From the NCBI GenBank assembly GCA_026874595.1, contig CM049309.1, positions 38,765,079-38,829,078 on the forward strand: DNA of 64,000 nt, in the 5' to 3' direction. This DNA comes from Sipunculus nudus (Eukaryota > Annelida > Sipuncula > Golfingiida > Sipunculidae). The position numbers and the translations under genes are program-made. Shown piece by piece: positions 13,911 through 25,294 of the stretch (its first letter is position 1; every line of letters begins with the position of its first letter). The notes beneath the pieces were generated by a model. That model saw nothing but the letters and a program-made list of their open reading frames with translations, did not search any database and was not told where the DNA came from.

Positions 13911-15173
13911 AACGTTATATAATGGAAATTTTACAGAAGACGTTGATTTAAACTAAATTAATATGGATTCACGATCATTCTCAATTGTAATATGCCTATT
14001 TAAAATTCAAGTATATTTTACTTCTAATAAAATTCAAATATATTTTGCATTTACTTCTTATGCTGTTCAGTATTTTTGATAAAATTATAATGTTAAATAC
14101 GTATTAATATTATGAATCTATAAATTTGAATTAAACTATGATTTTATAATCAGTGTCGTTTGTTATGTGAGCTTAAATTCATAACCTGTTTATATAAGCT
14201 TTACTTACAAATTCACATTATTAAAAAATAGTTCAATGTAAATTATTTTATTATTGTGCACGTGCATAATCATTATTGACATTTAAATGAGAGAATATAT
14301 GTTTTTATATTCATTAGAAATGAGATAGGACTGACACGGTCTGTTAACATTTTTAATCTGAAATTATCTCATTCAGAATAAAAATAATTTAAATCGGAAG
14401 AACAGAACAGTTATGGTATTTTATAAATCAGAACTAGCAAACATAATAAATTAATAAATATATATATATAGTGATTATTTACGAAAATGTTCAGTTACAC
14501 ATTAAAACACGTGTTTTCATGCATTTGCAATCTTCAGATGTGATCTGTCAACGGTTGATGTAGTTATGTAATTATGTGTTGTCGCACTCAGCCGTGGTCA
14601 GGTGGAAATGTACGGGGATCAGGATTATGCCTGCATTTCGAAATGATTTCAGATCTTTTGTTCAGCCTTTGTTATTTCGAGAATGTTATAATTTGAACCT
14701 TTTCTTCCAGGCAGAGATTACACGTGCCATTGTGGAGCTTTGTCAGGGGTGTATATATATATATATACTCACTCACCCTTCAAATACAGTATGCTGAAGA
14801 ATTTTCCTTGAATAAAATTACACTAATATATGAAAAAATATATATGTGTGTGTGTATGTCTTTAACATGGATTGTTTGCATGTTTGCATGTCTCTTCTAT
14901 TGTTTGCATGTTTGCATGTCTCTTCTAAGTTATACTTTTATATGATATATATGCGTTTTAGACACCAGGCAACAGATCAGAAAGATGGCGAGGAAAGCGC
15001 AAAAGTGAAAAACGCGGCCAACTTATTACAACAGAGGAAGATGCTACAGAAAAACCTGAGAAACCTACAGCAACACACGCTATCCAGGGAAATATTACAA
15101 GGTATACATACACACCCATACACACACACTCACATGAGAGAGAGAGAGAGGGGGGGGGGGGGGGAGAGAGAGA

Positions 15174-15212
<39 letters not shown>

Positions 15213-15323
15213 TTATGATTTTTATTGACTGATGATTATTAGAGACTTGATAACTTTATTGATGGCATTATTACTTTATATTATAATATTTTATACGAGA
15301 GAGAGAGAGACAGACAGACAGAC

Positions 15324-15369
<46 letters not shown>

Positions 15370-15482
15370 GGGGAGAGAGAATTTTATGATATTTATTGAC
15401 TGATGATTATTATATATAGAGACTTATTCCATGATAACTTTATTGATGGCATGATTACTTTAATATATTCTTATCTTTTATA

Positions 15483-15518
<36 letters not shown>

Positions 15519-15865
15519 TGATGATTGTATTGACTGATGATTACTTGAGACTTATTCCATGATAACTTTATTGATGGCATGAATGCTTTATTGTTAATCT
15601 ATTATATAATAAAATATAGCATTTTATTCAGGTATAAGCTATAATCGATGCAAAATTGATTAGATATTATGAAATCGTGCATATTTTTTTTGTCTGCAAG
15701 CTTTCAAAGTTTTACGACCCCCACCCTTCTATAGAAGAATTTAATTATTAATAAACTCAATTCAGATTTCAGAAAAAAATTCTTGATGTTTATGGTATTA
15801 TCTGACAGAGAAAGTACTTTCTTTATATATACAATTTATAAATGAAATAAACACATGACAGGCAT

Positions 15866-15958
<93 letters not shown>

Positions 15959-16515
15959 GAACGAACGTTATACCAAGAACATAGTAAGCACTAAGAAAGT
16001 GTCAGAAATATATAGTTATCTTTAAACGTGCATGTGTGTAAAATAAATCTATGAATTAGCTTTTAGAAAACATGAACATCATACCATAGATTTTATTTTA
16101 TATATGATTGTCACCTATCGGGAATATAAAAGAACACATATATTCTATAAATCATTAGTGACAACCTGTTTATTAAAGTTAAATTTATAAATATTTGATA
16201 ACAGATAAAAAAGATTAATTTGTTGACCTACAGGAGTGACGAAATCGCACCATGAATTAATAATGTATAGATTAACTAATTTACTCAAAATTTATTTGAT
16301 TGTTTCTTTTGTAATTTTACCGTTTCTTATATTTTCAGAACCATTAGCGGTCCTTGAATATATATCGGACATAAAATATATAACATATATAATATCATCG
16401 AATTAAACGGTGCATTGATTTATTATATATATACCTTATTTAAACCTGCTTCGTTTAGACGCCGGGTCAAAGCATGCAGGTTCTGAAAAAATAAACGCCC
16501 CGGCGTCTGTTAAAA

Positions 16516-16588
<73 letters not shown>

Positions 16589-18823
16589 GCGCGGATCCAA
16601 GGGGGGCTTGGTCCAGACACCTCCCTGTTCTCAACCAAGAATTTTTTTGGGGCAATTTTTATGCATGACACCCGTTGACCCCTCGCTGCAAAAAAAAATC
16701 CTGGATCCGCGTCTGTATATATGTATATATGTATATATGTGTGAGTGTTTTTATGTATAGGAGCTTTCAGATGCATGATTATAAAATTGTTGAGGCAGTT
16801 TGCATAAACCCCCAGACTCTCATTTCAACAGATCATGTAAACGTATAAAATACACGACATAATCACATGGTACTGATTTGGCCGATTTCGAGTATTTGTT
16901 CATTTTGTTCTCGGATTACGGCATTTAATAATGCGAGTACACGTGTTCTTTCCCTGAAACCTATATATATTGGTAAGACATCGAGAAAGCCAGGATTTGG
17001 GCTTTTTTTAACAATTTTACAATTTAAGTCTTTATAGAAATTCTTCCCCCACTAGTTTTTTTTTTTTGTACATTTAGATATGTCAGTCTACAATAAGAGT
17101 TGTATATTTCAGTCTACAATAAGCAGTTGTATATGTCAGTCTACAATTAGCAGTTGTATATATGTCAGTCCTACAATAAGCAGTTGTATATGTCAATCTA
17201 CAATAAGAGTTGTATATGTCAGTCTACAATAAGCAGTTGTATATGTCAGTCTACAATTAGCAGTTGTATATGTCAGTCCTACAATAAGCAATTGTATATG
17301 TTCCCACCCATCGGTCGATCCACTGCTACCGCAGACCCATCGTCCGATGGGTTAGATCGATCCCTGGCGCATTGTGCTAAAATTTGTTTAAAATATTCTA
17401 AAATGTATATAATAAACAAGAAAACCACCAAGAAGACCACCAAGGCAGTCCATGCTTTGCCCTCATATATATGGCATTGTCGGAAATGCAGCATGTTTCC
17501 TTTTAAAAAATTCTAGATCCAGATTGTGACCCGGATCACCCCTAAAATGTAATCAATTGTTCCTTTTATCATTGCCGAACTTTCCTGAAAATTTAATCCA
17601 AATCTGTTAATAAATTATGGAGTAATGTTTCTAACAGACATACAGACTGACAAACGAACAAACGCCGACAAAAACATAACCTCCTTGTACTGCTCCTGAA
17701 CCCTCCTGTCACATACATGGCCACAAGGATAGCCAGAGCTTTGACTGCCTGCAGTTTTGTGTATTCACAGCTATATATTAACCACATGCATGTGCAATGT
17801 TTAATTAGAACCTGTGATCTGAAACTTTGCAAAGTGATTATACGTCAGAACTAAGGAAATCAAAAACAGCTCATACAGGTTAACTTATTTTCAGTTTAGT
17901 AGTCGGGGTCTCCTTTCAGTTTAACTGGACAGTTCTTATATGATTTATATGATTTTTTGTTTGAATTTTATAAGGGTTATATGTATGGATTTTTTTTTCT
18001 TGCAGCTTACCGGGCCCGGATTCATTCACTTCCACCACCGGAAGCACTTCGGACCATGTTGCCATTCGTTAGCGAACGCATGCGCAAAAGGCGTTGCTTC
18101 GCGGATAAGGAGCTGGAGACGGTGATGTTTGAACGTGAACGCCACCTTGAGATGGAAAAAATGAAACAAGGTGGGGCTACGGGAAAGTTCTCGTGTAACA
18201 GCGGATCAGATCCAGGATCCGGTCACGTGATGGGTCACATGGCACCAAGGGAGTTCCTACAGCGGATATTTCCCACTGTAAATCCAAATGTTATTGAGTT
18301 AATATGGCAGGGTTGCGGGGGAAACCTCGAGCGGGCCATAGAGCAATTAGCAACAAGCAATGGCGGCAGAACACCTTCCGGAGTGGTAATTCCTCCCCAA
18401 ATGGGCTGTCAGGTACGAGCTGGTGTTCCGACCGCTGGCCTTCCTCAAGGAACAGTCGCTTGGCCTCATGGGACTGCTGACCCTCAAACCGGCGGTTCCA
18501 ATTCGTCTACCAACATTTCTCCAGGATTCCTCGCAAATCTTCAGTTTTCTCGTATGATGGGTTCGTATCAACAAGCAATGTTAGCACAGATGCAACACCC
18601 TGCTATATTACAATTAAGTTCTGCTCGCGGTAGCCCTCCTGAAACAATTCTTTCAGAACGTTCTGCCTTCCAGCCCGCCAAGCGCAGCAGAAGTCCTACC
18701 GGAAGTGTCATGACGTCATCCAAAACGCCGAGTCCCGATGACAAGTGTCGAAAGGAAACCACAGCAGAGACACCGAAAACACCACTCAAATTCTCTGTCG
18801 AATCTATTATCGGTAGTAGTTAA
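12714..18823 (+). CDS. dmrt2: DMRT2-type DM-domain transcription factor, 3 coding exons, 457 aa
   Basis: Sequence-specific nuclear regulator of the Doublesex/Mab-3 family. Exons 12714-13129, 14962-15101 and 18006-18823 join in phase across GT-AG introns of 1832 and 2904 bp. The DM domain (residues about 90-140) has all eight zinc ligands: C92, C95, H98, H107, C111, C116, C118, C121. The stretch [20 protein letters not shown] and the Cys at 103 match the DMRT2/terra subtype as I know it. Residues 208-231 ([14 protein letters not shown]) resemble the conserved block after the DM domain of DMRT2. A DMA domain lies at 266-303 (FLQRIFP...IEQLA). The N-terminus (16-44) is very acidic, the C-terminal half is Ser/Pro-rich, and the protein ends with an eh1-like [11 protein letters not shown] 12714 has A at -3 and an in-frame TAA at 12684, so the start is well defined. 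DMRT-A (DMRT3/4/5) is the alternative because those members are the usual DMA carriers. Family certain; subfamily probable. Confidence 0.93.
13868..13908 (+). repeat. (CT)n microsatellite in dmrt intron 1
   Basis: About 20 CT repeats. Intron 1 also has a (CA)n(TA)n stretch at 13679-13721. Confidence 0.95.
14872..14927 (+). repeat. Perfect 28-bp tandem duplication before dmrt exon 2
   Basis: TTGTTTGCATGTTTGCATGT plus CTCTTCTA occurs twice back to back, ending 34 bp before the exon 2 acceptor AG. It includes pyrimidine stretches (TCTCTTCTA) and octamer-like TTTGCAT cores. Confidence 0.95.
14962..15101 (+). CDS. dmrt2: dmrt exon 2: end of DM domain and basic coiled linker
   Basis: 140 bp. The acceptor is TTTTAG at 14956-14961 and the donor AAG|GTATAC at 15102. 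The split Arg codon (CG|A) restores the DM-family continuation ALRRHQATDQ, where the family usually has RRQQA. The rest is Lys/Gln/Leu-rich (residues about 150-185) and could form a short amphipathic helix. It ends at phase 1, as exon 3 requires. Confidence 0.9.
15134..15600 (+). repeat. Tandem triplication: polypurine tract plus 100-bp unit, dmrt intron 2
   Basis: Three units (starting about 15134, 15297 and 15485), each a (GA)n tract, the first two including runs of 14-16 G, followed by TTTATGAT-TTTATTGACTGATGATTA, GAGACTT, GATAACTTTATTGATGGCAT. Long pure-purine strands of this kind can form triplex structures. Confidence 0.85.
15864..15955 (+). repeat. (CA)n(TA)n compound microsatellite in dmrt intron 2
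   Basis: CA repeat passing into an almost pure TA repeat with one ACATACATA interruption. Confidence 0.95.
16518..16585 (+). repeat. (TA)n microsatellite in dmrt intron 2
   Basis: Pure AT/TA tract of 68 bp between a small hairpin (perfect 10-bp arms 16457-16466 and 16499-16508, AGACGCCGGG) and the 16588 inverted-repeat element. Confidence 0.97.
16588..16713. mobile_element. Small inverted-repeat element with GCGGATCCA ends, 126 bp
   Basis: GGCGCGGATCCA at the left and GACGCGGATCCA (reversed) at the right, 11 of 12 matching, inside dmrt intron 2 and immediately after a (TA)n tract. Ends of this kind (GCGGATCC-A) with a C/G run inside are shared in style with the repeats at 5341 and 62195. 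Confidence 0.55.
17079..17296 (+). repeat. Minisatellite, about 27-bp unit, 8 copies, in dmrt intron 2
   Basis: Unit TATGTCAGTCTACAATAAGC plus AGTTGTA. Variants occur in the order AAGAGTTG, AAGCAGTTG, TTAGCAGTTG, CCTACAATAAG and then in the same order again, so the array is a duplicated four-unit block. Confidence 0.93.
17517..17700 (-). repeat. Dispersed repeat (minus strand, GGTTATGTTTTTGTCGG... family)
   Basis: On the minus strand it reads GAGGTTATGTTTTTGTCGGC, a GTTTGT-rich stretch, TCTGTTAGAAACATTACTCC, AAATTTTCAGGAAAGTT, and GTGATCCGGGTCACAATCTG. This layout is a very common invertebrate interspersed repeat. Related pieces are at 26640-26720 and at 49312-49406 plus 49691-49800. It lies in dmrt intron 2 beside a minisatellite. 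Confidence 0.6.
18006..18823 (+). CDS. dmrt2: dmrt exon 3: DMRT2-like block, DMA domain, eh1-like tail
   Basis: Acceptor TTTTTTTTCTTGCAG ends at 18005. Residue 186 is the split Ala codon (G|CT), followed by [20 protein letters not shown] and the [21 protein letters not shown] block (208-230). The DMA domain lies at 18245-18358. After it come a Gly/Pro/Gln/Met-rich region (about 304-400), a basic SP/TP-rich patch ([15 protein letters not shown]) that could be a phosphorylated nuclear-localisation region, and the C-terminal [14 protein letters not shown] is at 18821-18823. Confidence 0.95.
18245..18358 (+). other. DMA domain within dmrt exon 3
   Basis: 38-residue stretch (residues 266-303) with the DMA pattern: hydrophobic L-x-R-I-F-P, then V-I-E-L-I, QGCGG, and AIEQLA. 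The DMA family adopts a UBA/CUE-like three-helix fold that can bind ubiquitin. In known animals it is mostly reported in DMRT3/4/5-type proteins, so its presence after a DMRT2-type DM domain is notable. Confidence 0.88.
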
Positions 18824-18869
18824 AAACATAAATGATATAAGTGAACTAATTAAACAAACACATATATGT

Positions 18870-18875
18870 AATAAA
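18870..18875 (+). terminator. Polyadenylation signal AATAAA of dmrt
   Basis: Canonical AATAAA 47 bp after the dmrt stop codon, followed by a GT-rich stretch (GTGTCTGGTGGGT) at 18881-18893 that suits a downstream element. This would give a very short 3' UTR; longer isoforms are possible. Confidence 0.5.
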
Positions 18876-21800
18876 AATATGTGTCTGGTGGGTCAAAGCA
18901 CAAACAAACATACATAGTTACACAACTACATATTTTAAAATTAAAAACAGACTGCAAGTTATTCGATCATTTGATAATGGTATTCAAAATTATATGGACT
19001 CGCCTGCACATTTGTCAGTCTTGGCAACAAAGCTGATTTGCTTTATCGGTGTATCTGACGCTGCATGTAGACACTTTACAGCGAAGTCATTTTCAATGTT
19101 TCATATGTATCATGTTATTTAATTATTATTCTTTATTAAATTATTTGCATATTGAATATCTCCGTTTTTTATGATAGGTAAACATTTGTGTGGCATGCAT
19201 GTGTGAGTCAACAAGTATGATAAGGAGAGGCTTTTTTACGTGCCTTGTGTGAAAATCAAGCACTTAACATTAACCAAGACAAATTAAAATGAATTCCTTA
19301 TAACAACATATGTAATAACGTTACAAGCACAATCAGATTCTGAAACTTCTTGATCAGGATTTTCTCGGCACATCAGTCTATAGAAAACTGAGTACAGTGT
19401 TACATAGATATAACAGTAAATATGATAAACATAATATTTGAACAAATACTCCATTTGGTCAAGCGTAATATGACTCATAAAAGGCTTACATATGCAGTTG
19501 TGTATTTATGTTAACATTACGTATCACACTACACATTGTCCAGCACCGGCCAAATGAAACGGGACCTCCCAAGCCGGGGGCTCATATGGCGGGCGTTATG
19601 GGAGGTTTGAAACTCAGATCAAAGTTAACGTCATGTCTGGTACGTCCAGGGAGGTGTTAACATGTATTTTGATTGTAGCTGGTTGTGTTGTAGACAGATT
19701 GTGACCATATGTATGTAACTCACACCATGAAAGAGCCCGTGTCCACCAGAAGCCTGGCCGTCTGTCCCCACTCTTACCGGCGAGCCCCCTGACGGTTCTC
19801 ACAGGGGGGTGTCGGCCTTCATAGATCACGCGTGGCCGGCGGACGCAGTGTTTGTATTTTGATCCCCTTTCGGCATTATGTCACAACAAACTGTTAAATT
19901 GCGTTAGGTATTTATGAAGTTCCGGGGGTTACAGTTGACTTACAATAAAGACGTGCCGCCTAAAAAGGCCTATTTGAGCCATGTATCATTACAAAATATC
20001 GTCAATGGCATTTTCTAATATGCTTGATATATGAATTTGTAAGTATGAAAACGGGCCTATCTAAACAATATAAATAATAATTAATTAATATTAAAATTAT
20101 ATCGGAAAGGGGTTATATAAGGATCTAAATTGGGTATATTCGTAATAAATAACCGAAATATCACTGTAACGAGGACAGGGGGAGGGGGGGGGGGGTTCTT
20201 AAGACCAAAGGATCGGTGATAAACTACTTAGTATAAACGTCATCTAGTACTAATTGACAATGACGTCAGGAATATATATGTGAAATGAGGTTACGTGCAG
20301 AGACATTTTTTTTAATGTTAATGACATCCAAATACGCTCAGTAATATATTTGGAATCTTCAATGGTACAGCCATCCAACATTCTTCTCAGACGCGATCTA
20401 ATATATAGTAAGATCGGTTGGTCAAACGGTGAGGGTATATTTAGAGTATATGCTCATCAGGTATTCCGTGTGGTCAAAGCAAAGATTGATGCAAGTATAT
20501 GTTGATGAATGGACCTGAATTTCAGAATCCAAAATATGTACTTGAGGTGCGTGGAATAAGACATTTGTTAATCTATAAAAAATATTTCGGACCACTTGAC
20601 GCGGCGTTCACTGAACATTACGAGCATTCTTGGTTTGATAACATGTGTACCTGACTTGGCTGACCCCCGGGTGAGCTGGTTTCTCGTGTTTACAGGCTCG
20701 GCTTCTTGCTGTTGCTGTAACTTGCCAGCCAGTGCTTCTATAACGTAAGCCGCTGCCGCTTCCAACTCTTATGCTGTCTTATCATTTGGCTAAAAGTAAC
20801 ACGGTTTCCGTGTGGAACCGTGTTTGTGTTACACAGCATCCCGCCTATGTATTATCAGTTCCTGCTATAACCTTCAAAGAGACTGACATTTTATTTTCGT
20901 CCCTGCATCGAGCCTGATCTTAATTCTTCTAAAAGGTTGGTATACTTTCAGAAAAGGTTATTCTTTGAAAGGCTTTATCGGATATTTCAAGGGGAATATA
21001 TAATCGGTAATTATGGCATAGTAGTTTACGCATGTGTTTCGGATAAACGTCTAAACTATTACATATAGTGTGTAGTCATGGCGAATCTGAAACCTATATA
21101 ACGTTGCATGGCAACAAGCTGCATGCATCGAGTCGATCTCGACAAGGTAAAAAATGATTACAAATACTTTCTTACGGTTGATTAATGAATCATTCATGAT
21201 CATGCAATAAATAGGAAATAGAATCGCGTCAATATAGAATATACGTCATATTCATATCTCTTGTTAACTTTTTCAGCACGTACCGCATAATAAGTTTTGA
21301 TAAATAGATTCACACACACATAACTATATAAACAACACAGAAAAGAAACTAATCTATAAGAATATTCTAAGCCTATAACTCTAATAGCCAAAACCTCCCA
21401 TAGATGCTGCATGTTTAATCTTCTTCTTTCTCTTCTGTACAGCTTAAGTATTCTCCTACTTTGCATGCATGCGTGTTTGGGCGAGCGTATTTATGCACAA
21501 AGTACAATGTTCATTAAAAGGTTAACAAGTCGAAAAACGATAAAAATTATGAATCATCTAGATTTGTATATAGCACCGTAAGTAAAAGGGGCTCCAACTG
21601 CCCAGACGCTCGGTCTCCACCTATAGCCTCTCTCTCTCTATATATATATAGTATTTGGTGCGAACCTTGGTGCATGGTTTGCGGAGCAGTGGAGTCAATT
21701 TATCTTCCGGGGGTGAGGGAGGGGGATGACTCGCAGACACACACACAAACACACACACATATATATATACATATATATACACACCTTTTAGCGTCTGTAT

Positions 21801-23150
21801 TTGGCACAATTCAAATATATATATTACAATTACAAATTATGGTATAACGTTTCCAATACAAGCTCATTCTAAACCAGTTTCGATGTCATATTTCATAGTT
21901 AACTGATAAATGGAACCAATTCTTATAATTATATTTATTAATATAAATCTTTTGCAATATATCAATATTATACTCTGAATAGTGTGCGGGGATGATCACA
22001 CTGACCATGCCCCCTTACCGAAAAGGGGGGACACATACCCCTACCCCTGTATTGACGCCTCTGTTGCAGGAAGAAGGAGGTCGAGTATACACTAGCTGTT
22101 GTTCTCGTGGGAAACGTATAGTGTGAGGATGCATGTGGCCCCTGGTTATTGAAGTGACGTCTTCCGTCAAGGCAGTTTTCTGCTTGGAGGTCTACTACAT
22201 GCAGGTTGTATACTATCCAGTATTGTACATTTGCTCGAGGTCCCCCCCCCCCACGTTATTAATAACTTATATACCGGAAATACCAACGAAACATGCAAGA
22301 TGCCCTATATATAAGTAACTATAGAATACCACCATAAGCCGAATGGTCCGGGCCGAAACTTCCATATATGCTTTGCCAAAACTTCGTATATACAGTTCCC
22401 AAAAATCGTCACACCGGCAAAACCAAAATTTCACGTTTCACATTTCAACAAACATGAATTTTTGTTTTAATACTAATATCATTCTATATATACATGTCTT
22501 AATAGAAATTGTTCTCAATGAGAAAATGTCTCAATTAAGTGTGAACACCAAATATACACATAAAAATCTTTCGGTCAAAATAACTGCCATATAAATATAC
22601 ACCTGATCACCTTACTTCTCTCATGTTTACATATCCTTCAAGAAACAGTTTTTCGGTATTGACAATATTCTCTACCGGGTCCCTGAAAATCTATGAAGTC
22701 TCTTTTTTCCCAATCCGAATTAAACTATAAATAAAAAAAAACTATTAAAGATATCAATACCAAACTACGTTGCAAACTGCACATGTTTGTAAAAGTTTCA
22801 ACCTTCTTGGTCATATGGTTTATCCGGAAGCATAGCCTAACTGAAAAGTGCTGAGTCACCTATCTTTTATGGTTCCGCATGAGTGAATTCAAAGCGGTAT
22901 CCCAAGGAACGTTGGGAACCAGATATTAATATAAGGGAATTAACTTTTATCCAATTGACTGTACCCATATATAGTTTAGAAGAAAATCGACATTGAACAT
23001 CTAAAACAATCGCTTTCTGTGACCTTGAATAAAAAAGGTCAAGGTCTCTGAAACTGGGTCAAATTAATTGGACCATGGTATGGTACATCCTGGCAATTCC
23101 TGTGTAAATATGAATGAAATCAGATGAAAAAATTGACAGAATTATGATAA

Positions 23151-23200
<50 letters not shown>

Positions 23201-24545
23201 CAAAAAAAAATATCTCTACCTGTAGAATAGGTGGAGATAATGATGGCATTCATTCACGCAATCAACAACACTGCATGCAGTTTTCGTGTAACAGTTTTCG
23301 TGTAACAGATGTCTGGAACGACTGCATTGAAACCGCTGCGTGGGGAGCAAGGATTTCAAAGCAAAACGTCGAAAACTGTTGGCACGAGTATAGGTTATTA
23401 GGTACTTCATGGTACTAAACAGACTGGAAATACAGAACCTTCAGTGAAACATGCTGTTGTCCAAATATGCACTTTAAAGATTTCAACTTCTATCTCGCGG
23501 GGGGGGGGGGGGGGTTTAGTTGGTTAGTTAGGATTTAGTCCCTGGCCTCACCATGCTTTATTGAAACCTCCCCCAAGATCCCCGCAACTGAGCGATAATA
23601 GGGTATCGACTATGGATTTACTTCATTGGAAATCAGATTATAAGGTGAAACTGAATATTTGATGAAAATCTGTGACGTATAACTTAAATTATTCCCAAAG
23701 ATCTGCTTTAAAAAAATTAGCCATATATGGGGCATCTGCATGCTGCAATCAGAAGGACGACAGAAAAAAAGGAAGAAATATTTGTGATCGATGGTTTTAC
23801 ACCCTGGGGACTTAAGAAAGTCACCGACAAAAAAAAATGTTGAACAAAAATATATAAATGAAGATACAAATTCATTTTCTTCTTTATTAAACAAGCTGCC
23901 TGCAGCGACGACACGTCATGCTCCGTTATCCGGCGACTGTTTCGTCGCCTCCCAATATATATATATAGAGATAAGTAGTGCCAAAGTGCATATATTGGGC
24001 GGTGACTAAAATGTACTCTCAGATATATTTATCATTTCAATGTAAATTGTATGGATTAATGTGGAAGGCGGTTGCATAACACATGTATAATCTTTAATTG
24101 TGTTTGGCTTTTTTTTTATTATGTTACACAAAACATAGAGCAACTTCCGGCAACGATTACGTTTCCCGCTATTTGTACCCCGTGGAAGCTCTGGTAACTC
24201 TCTATGAATGTTCGCAGAAATTTATTATATTAAATCAAATCTGCGTGTAACTAATTAACTTAATAGTCCTGCATATGCTCAAGTGGCTTGTCATTCAATA
24301 TATTTGTATATTGGTATGAAGTGAGTCATGCAAGAAATAGAAATGTAGACTTCCTCGGTAGCTGATGTCAATCAAGTGACCCACCGACACATGTACATTT
24401 CACGCAGGATGCCGAACACATGTCAATTACATGTTCCAGCTCATTTCCGTATAACCCAATCCGGACGACGGGCCGGAAAAGATGCTCTCTGGGATAATAC
24501 ATTACACGGGCAAGTAGCTCAGGGCGAAAGGAGCAGCCGAGAAAA
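18876..24545. other. Gene-free region between dmrt and the 24.5 kb island
   Basis: Mostly AT-rich with (G)n/(C)n runs (20171-20194, 22242-22253, 23499-23514) and a (TAA)n at 23151. A GC-richer, low-repeat stretch lies at 19545-19850 and a protein-like minus-strand stretch at 20690-20777 (see findings). No supported gene. Confidence 0.55.
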
Positions 24546-24662
24546 ATGGGAGATCAACCCCGGGGGCTGAAGATTACCCTCCTTCCTCTGTCACTGGTCG
24601 TCATTTGTATGTTTACTTTCGCTGTTGAATCGCAGAGAAGAAAACTACTTTGGGACTTATAG
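24546..24662 (+). CDS. Small ORF with signal-peptide-like leader, or a first coding exon
   Basis: ATG at 24546 in a strong context (A at -3, G at +4) opens 38 codons: a short polar start with basic residues (MGDQPRGLK), a hydrophobic core (ITLLPLSLVVICMFTFAV), then ESQRRK and a stop at 24660. It lies in a GC-rich island (about 24460-24860). A donor-like GTATGT at 24607, inside the hydrophobic core, suggests it could instead be the first exon of a secreted or membrane protein, leaving phase 1. It could not join 29048 directly because that exon needs phase 2. No family recognised. Confidence 0.25.
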   Translation: MGDQPRGLKITLLPLSLVVICMFTFAVESQRRKLLWDL

Positions 24663-25259
24663 AGGCTCGTTAGTTGTGGTGGATTACGAGCTGTACACAG
24701 TTCAGGTCTGCGGCTGATCAACTAGCCCTGCCGCAGCCCTCTCATGCTGGAACCTGCCTGCAACATGTAGGGCTAGACTTGTTGCTTTGTTTACGTGCCA
24801 CTGTGAGAAATGGAACCCGCACTTGCCATTCGCCCAGGGCGGCCCAAGTTTGGGTTTAGTTTGACGCTCATGTTTCCCCAGATAGGTAGAGTTTGAGGTA
24901 TAGCTCCCACCCCCGGGCCCGCCACCCCCCGGGGCATGTAATGATAGCCCCTACGTCAGGCTGAGCGCTTTGCTGACCAAGCCTCTGGCCAAACAAAGAT
25001 GGTACAAGTGAAACACACCTGTGTTCGATGGCTACAGGTCCGACTTCTGGTCGGCACCTTGTTTTTTCAGGACTGCCCTTATCCACAATATCATTTTATA
25101 AAGCACACCTGATAGGCATATACATGTGGACTGATATCAGCCAGCTGCCATCCATCTTTATTATTTATGACCCCTAAATTTGTTCTTTATGGCCTTAGCT
25201 TCCAGTGCCGCACTTTTTACCGCAACATTCGCCCCCCCCCCCCCCCTTCTTTATTTCTC

Positions 25260-25294
<35 letters not shown>

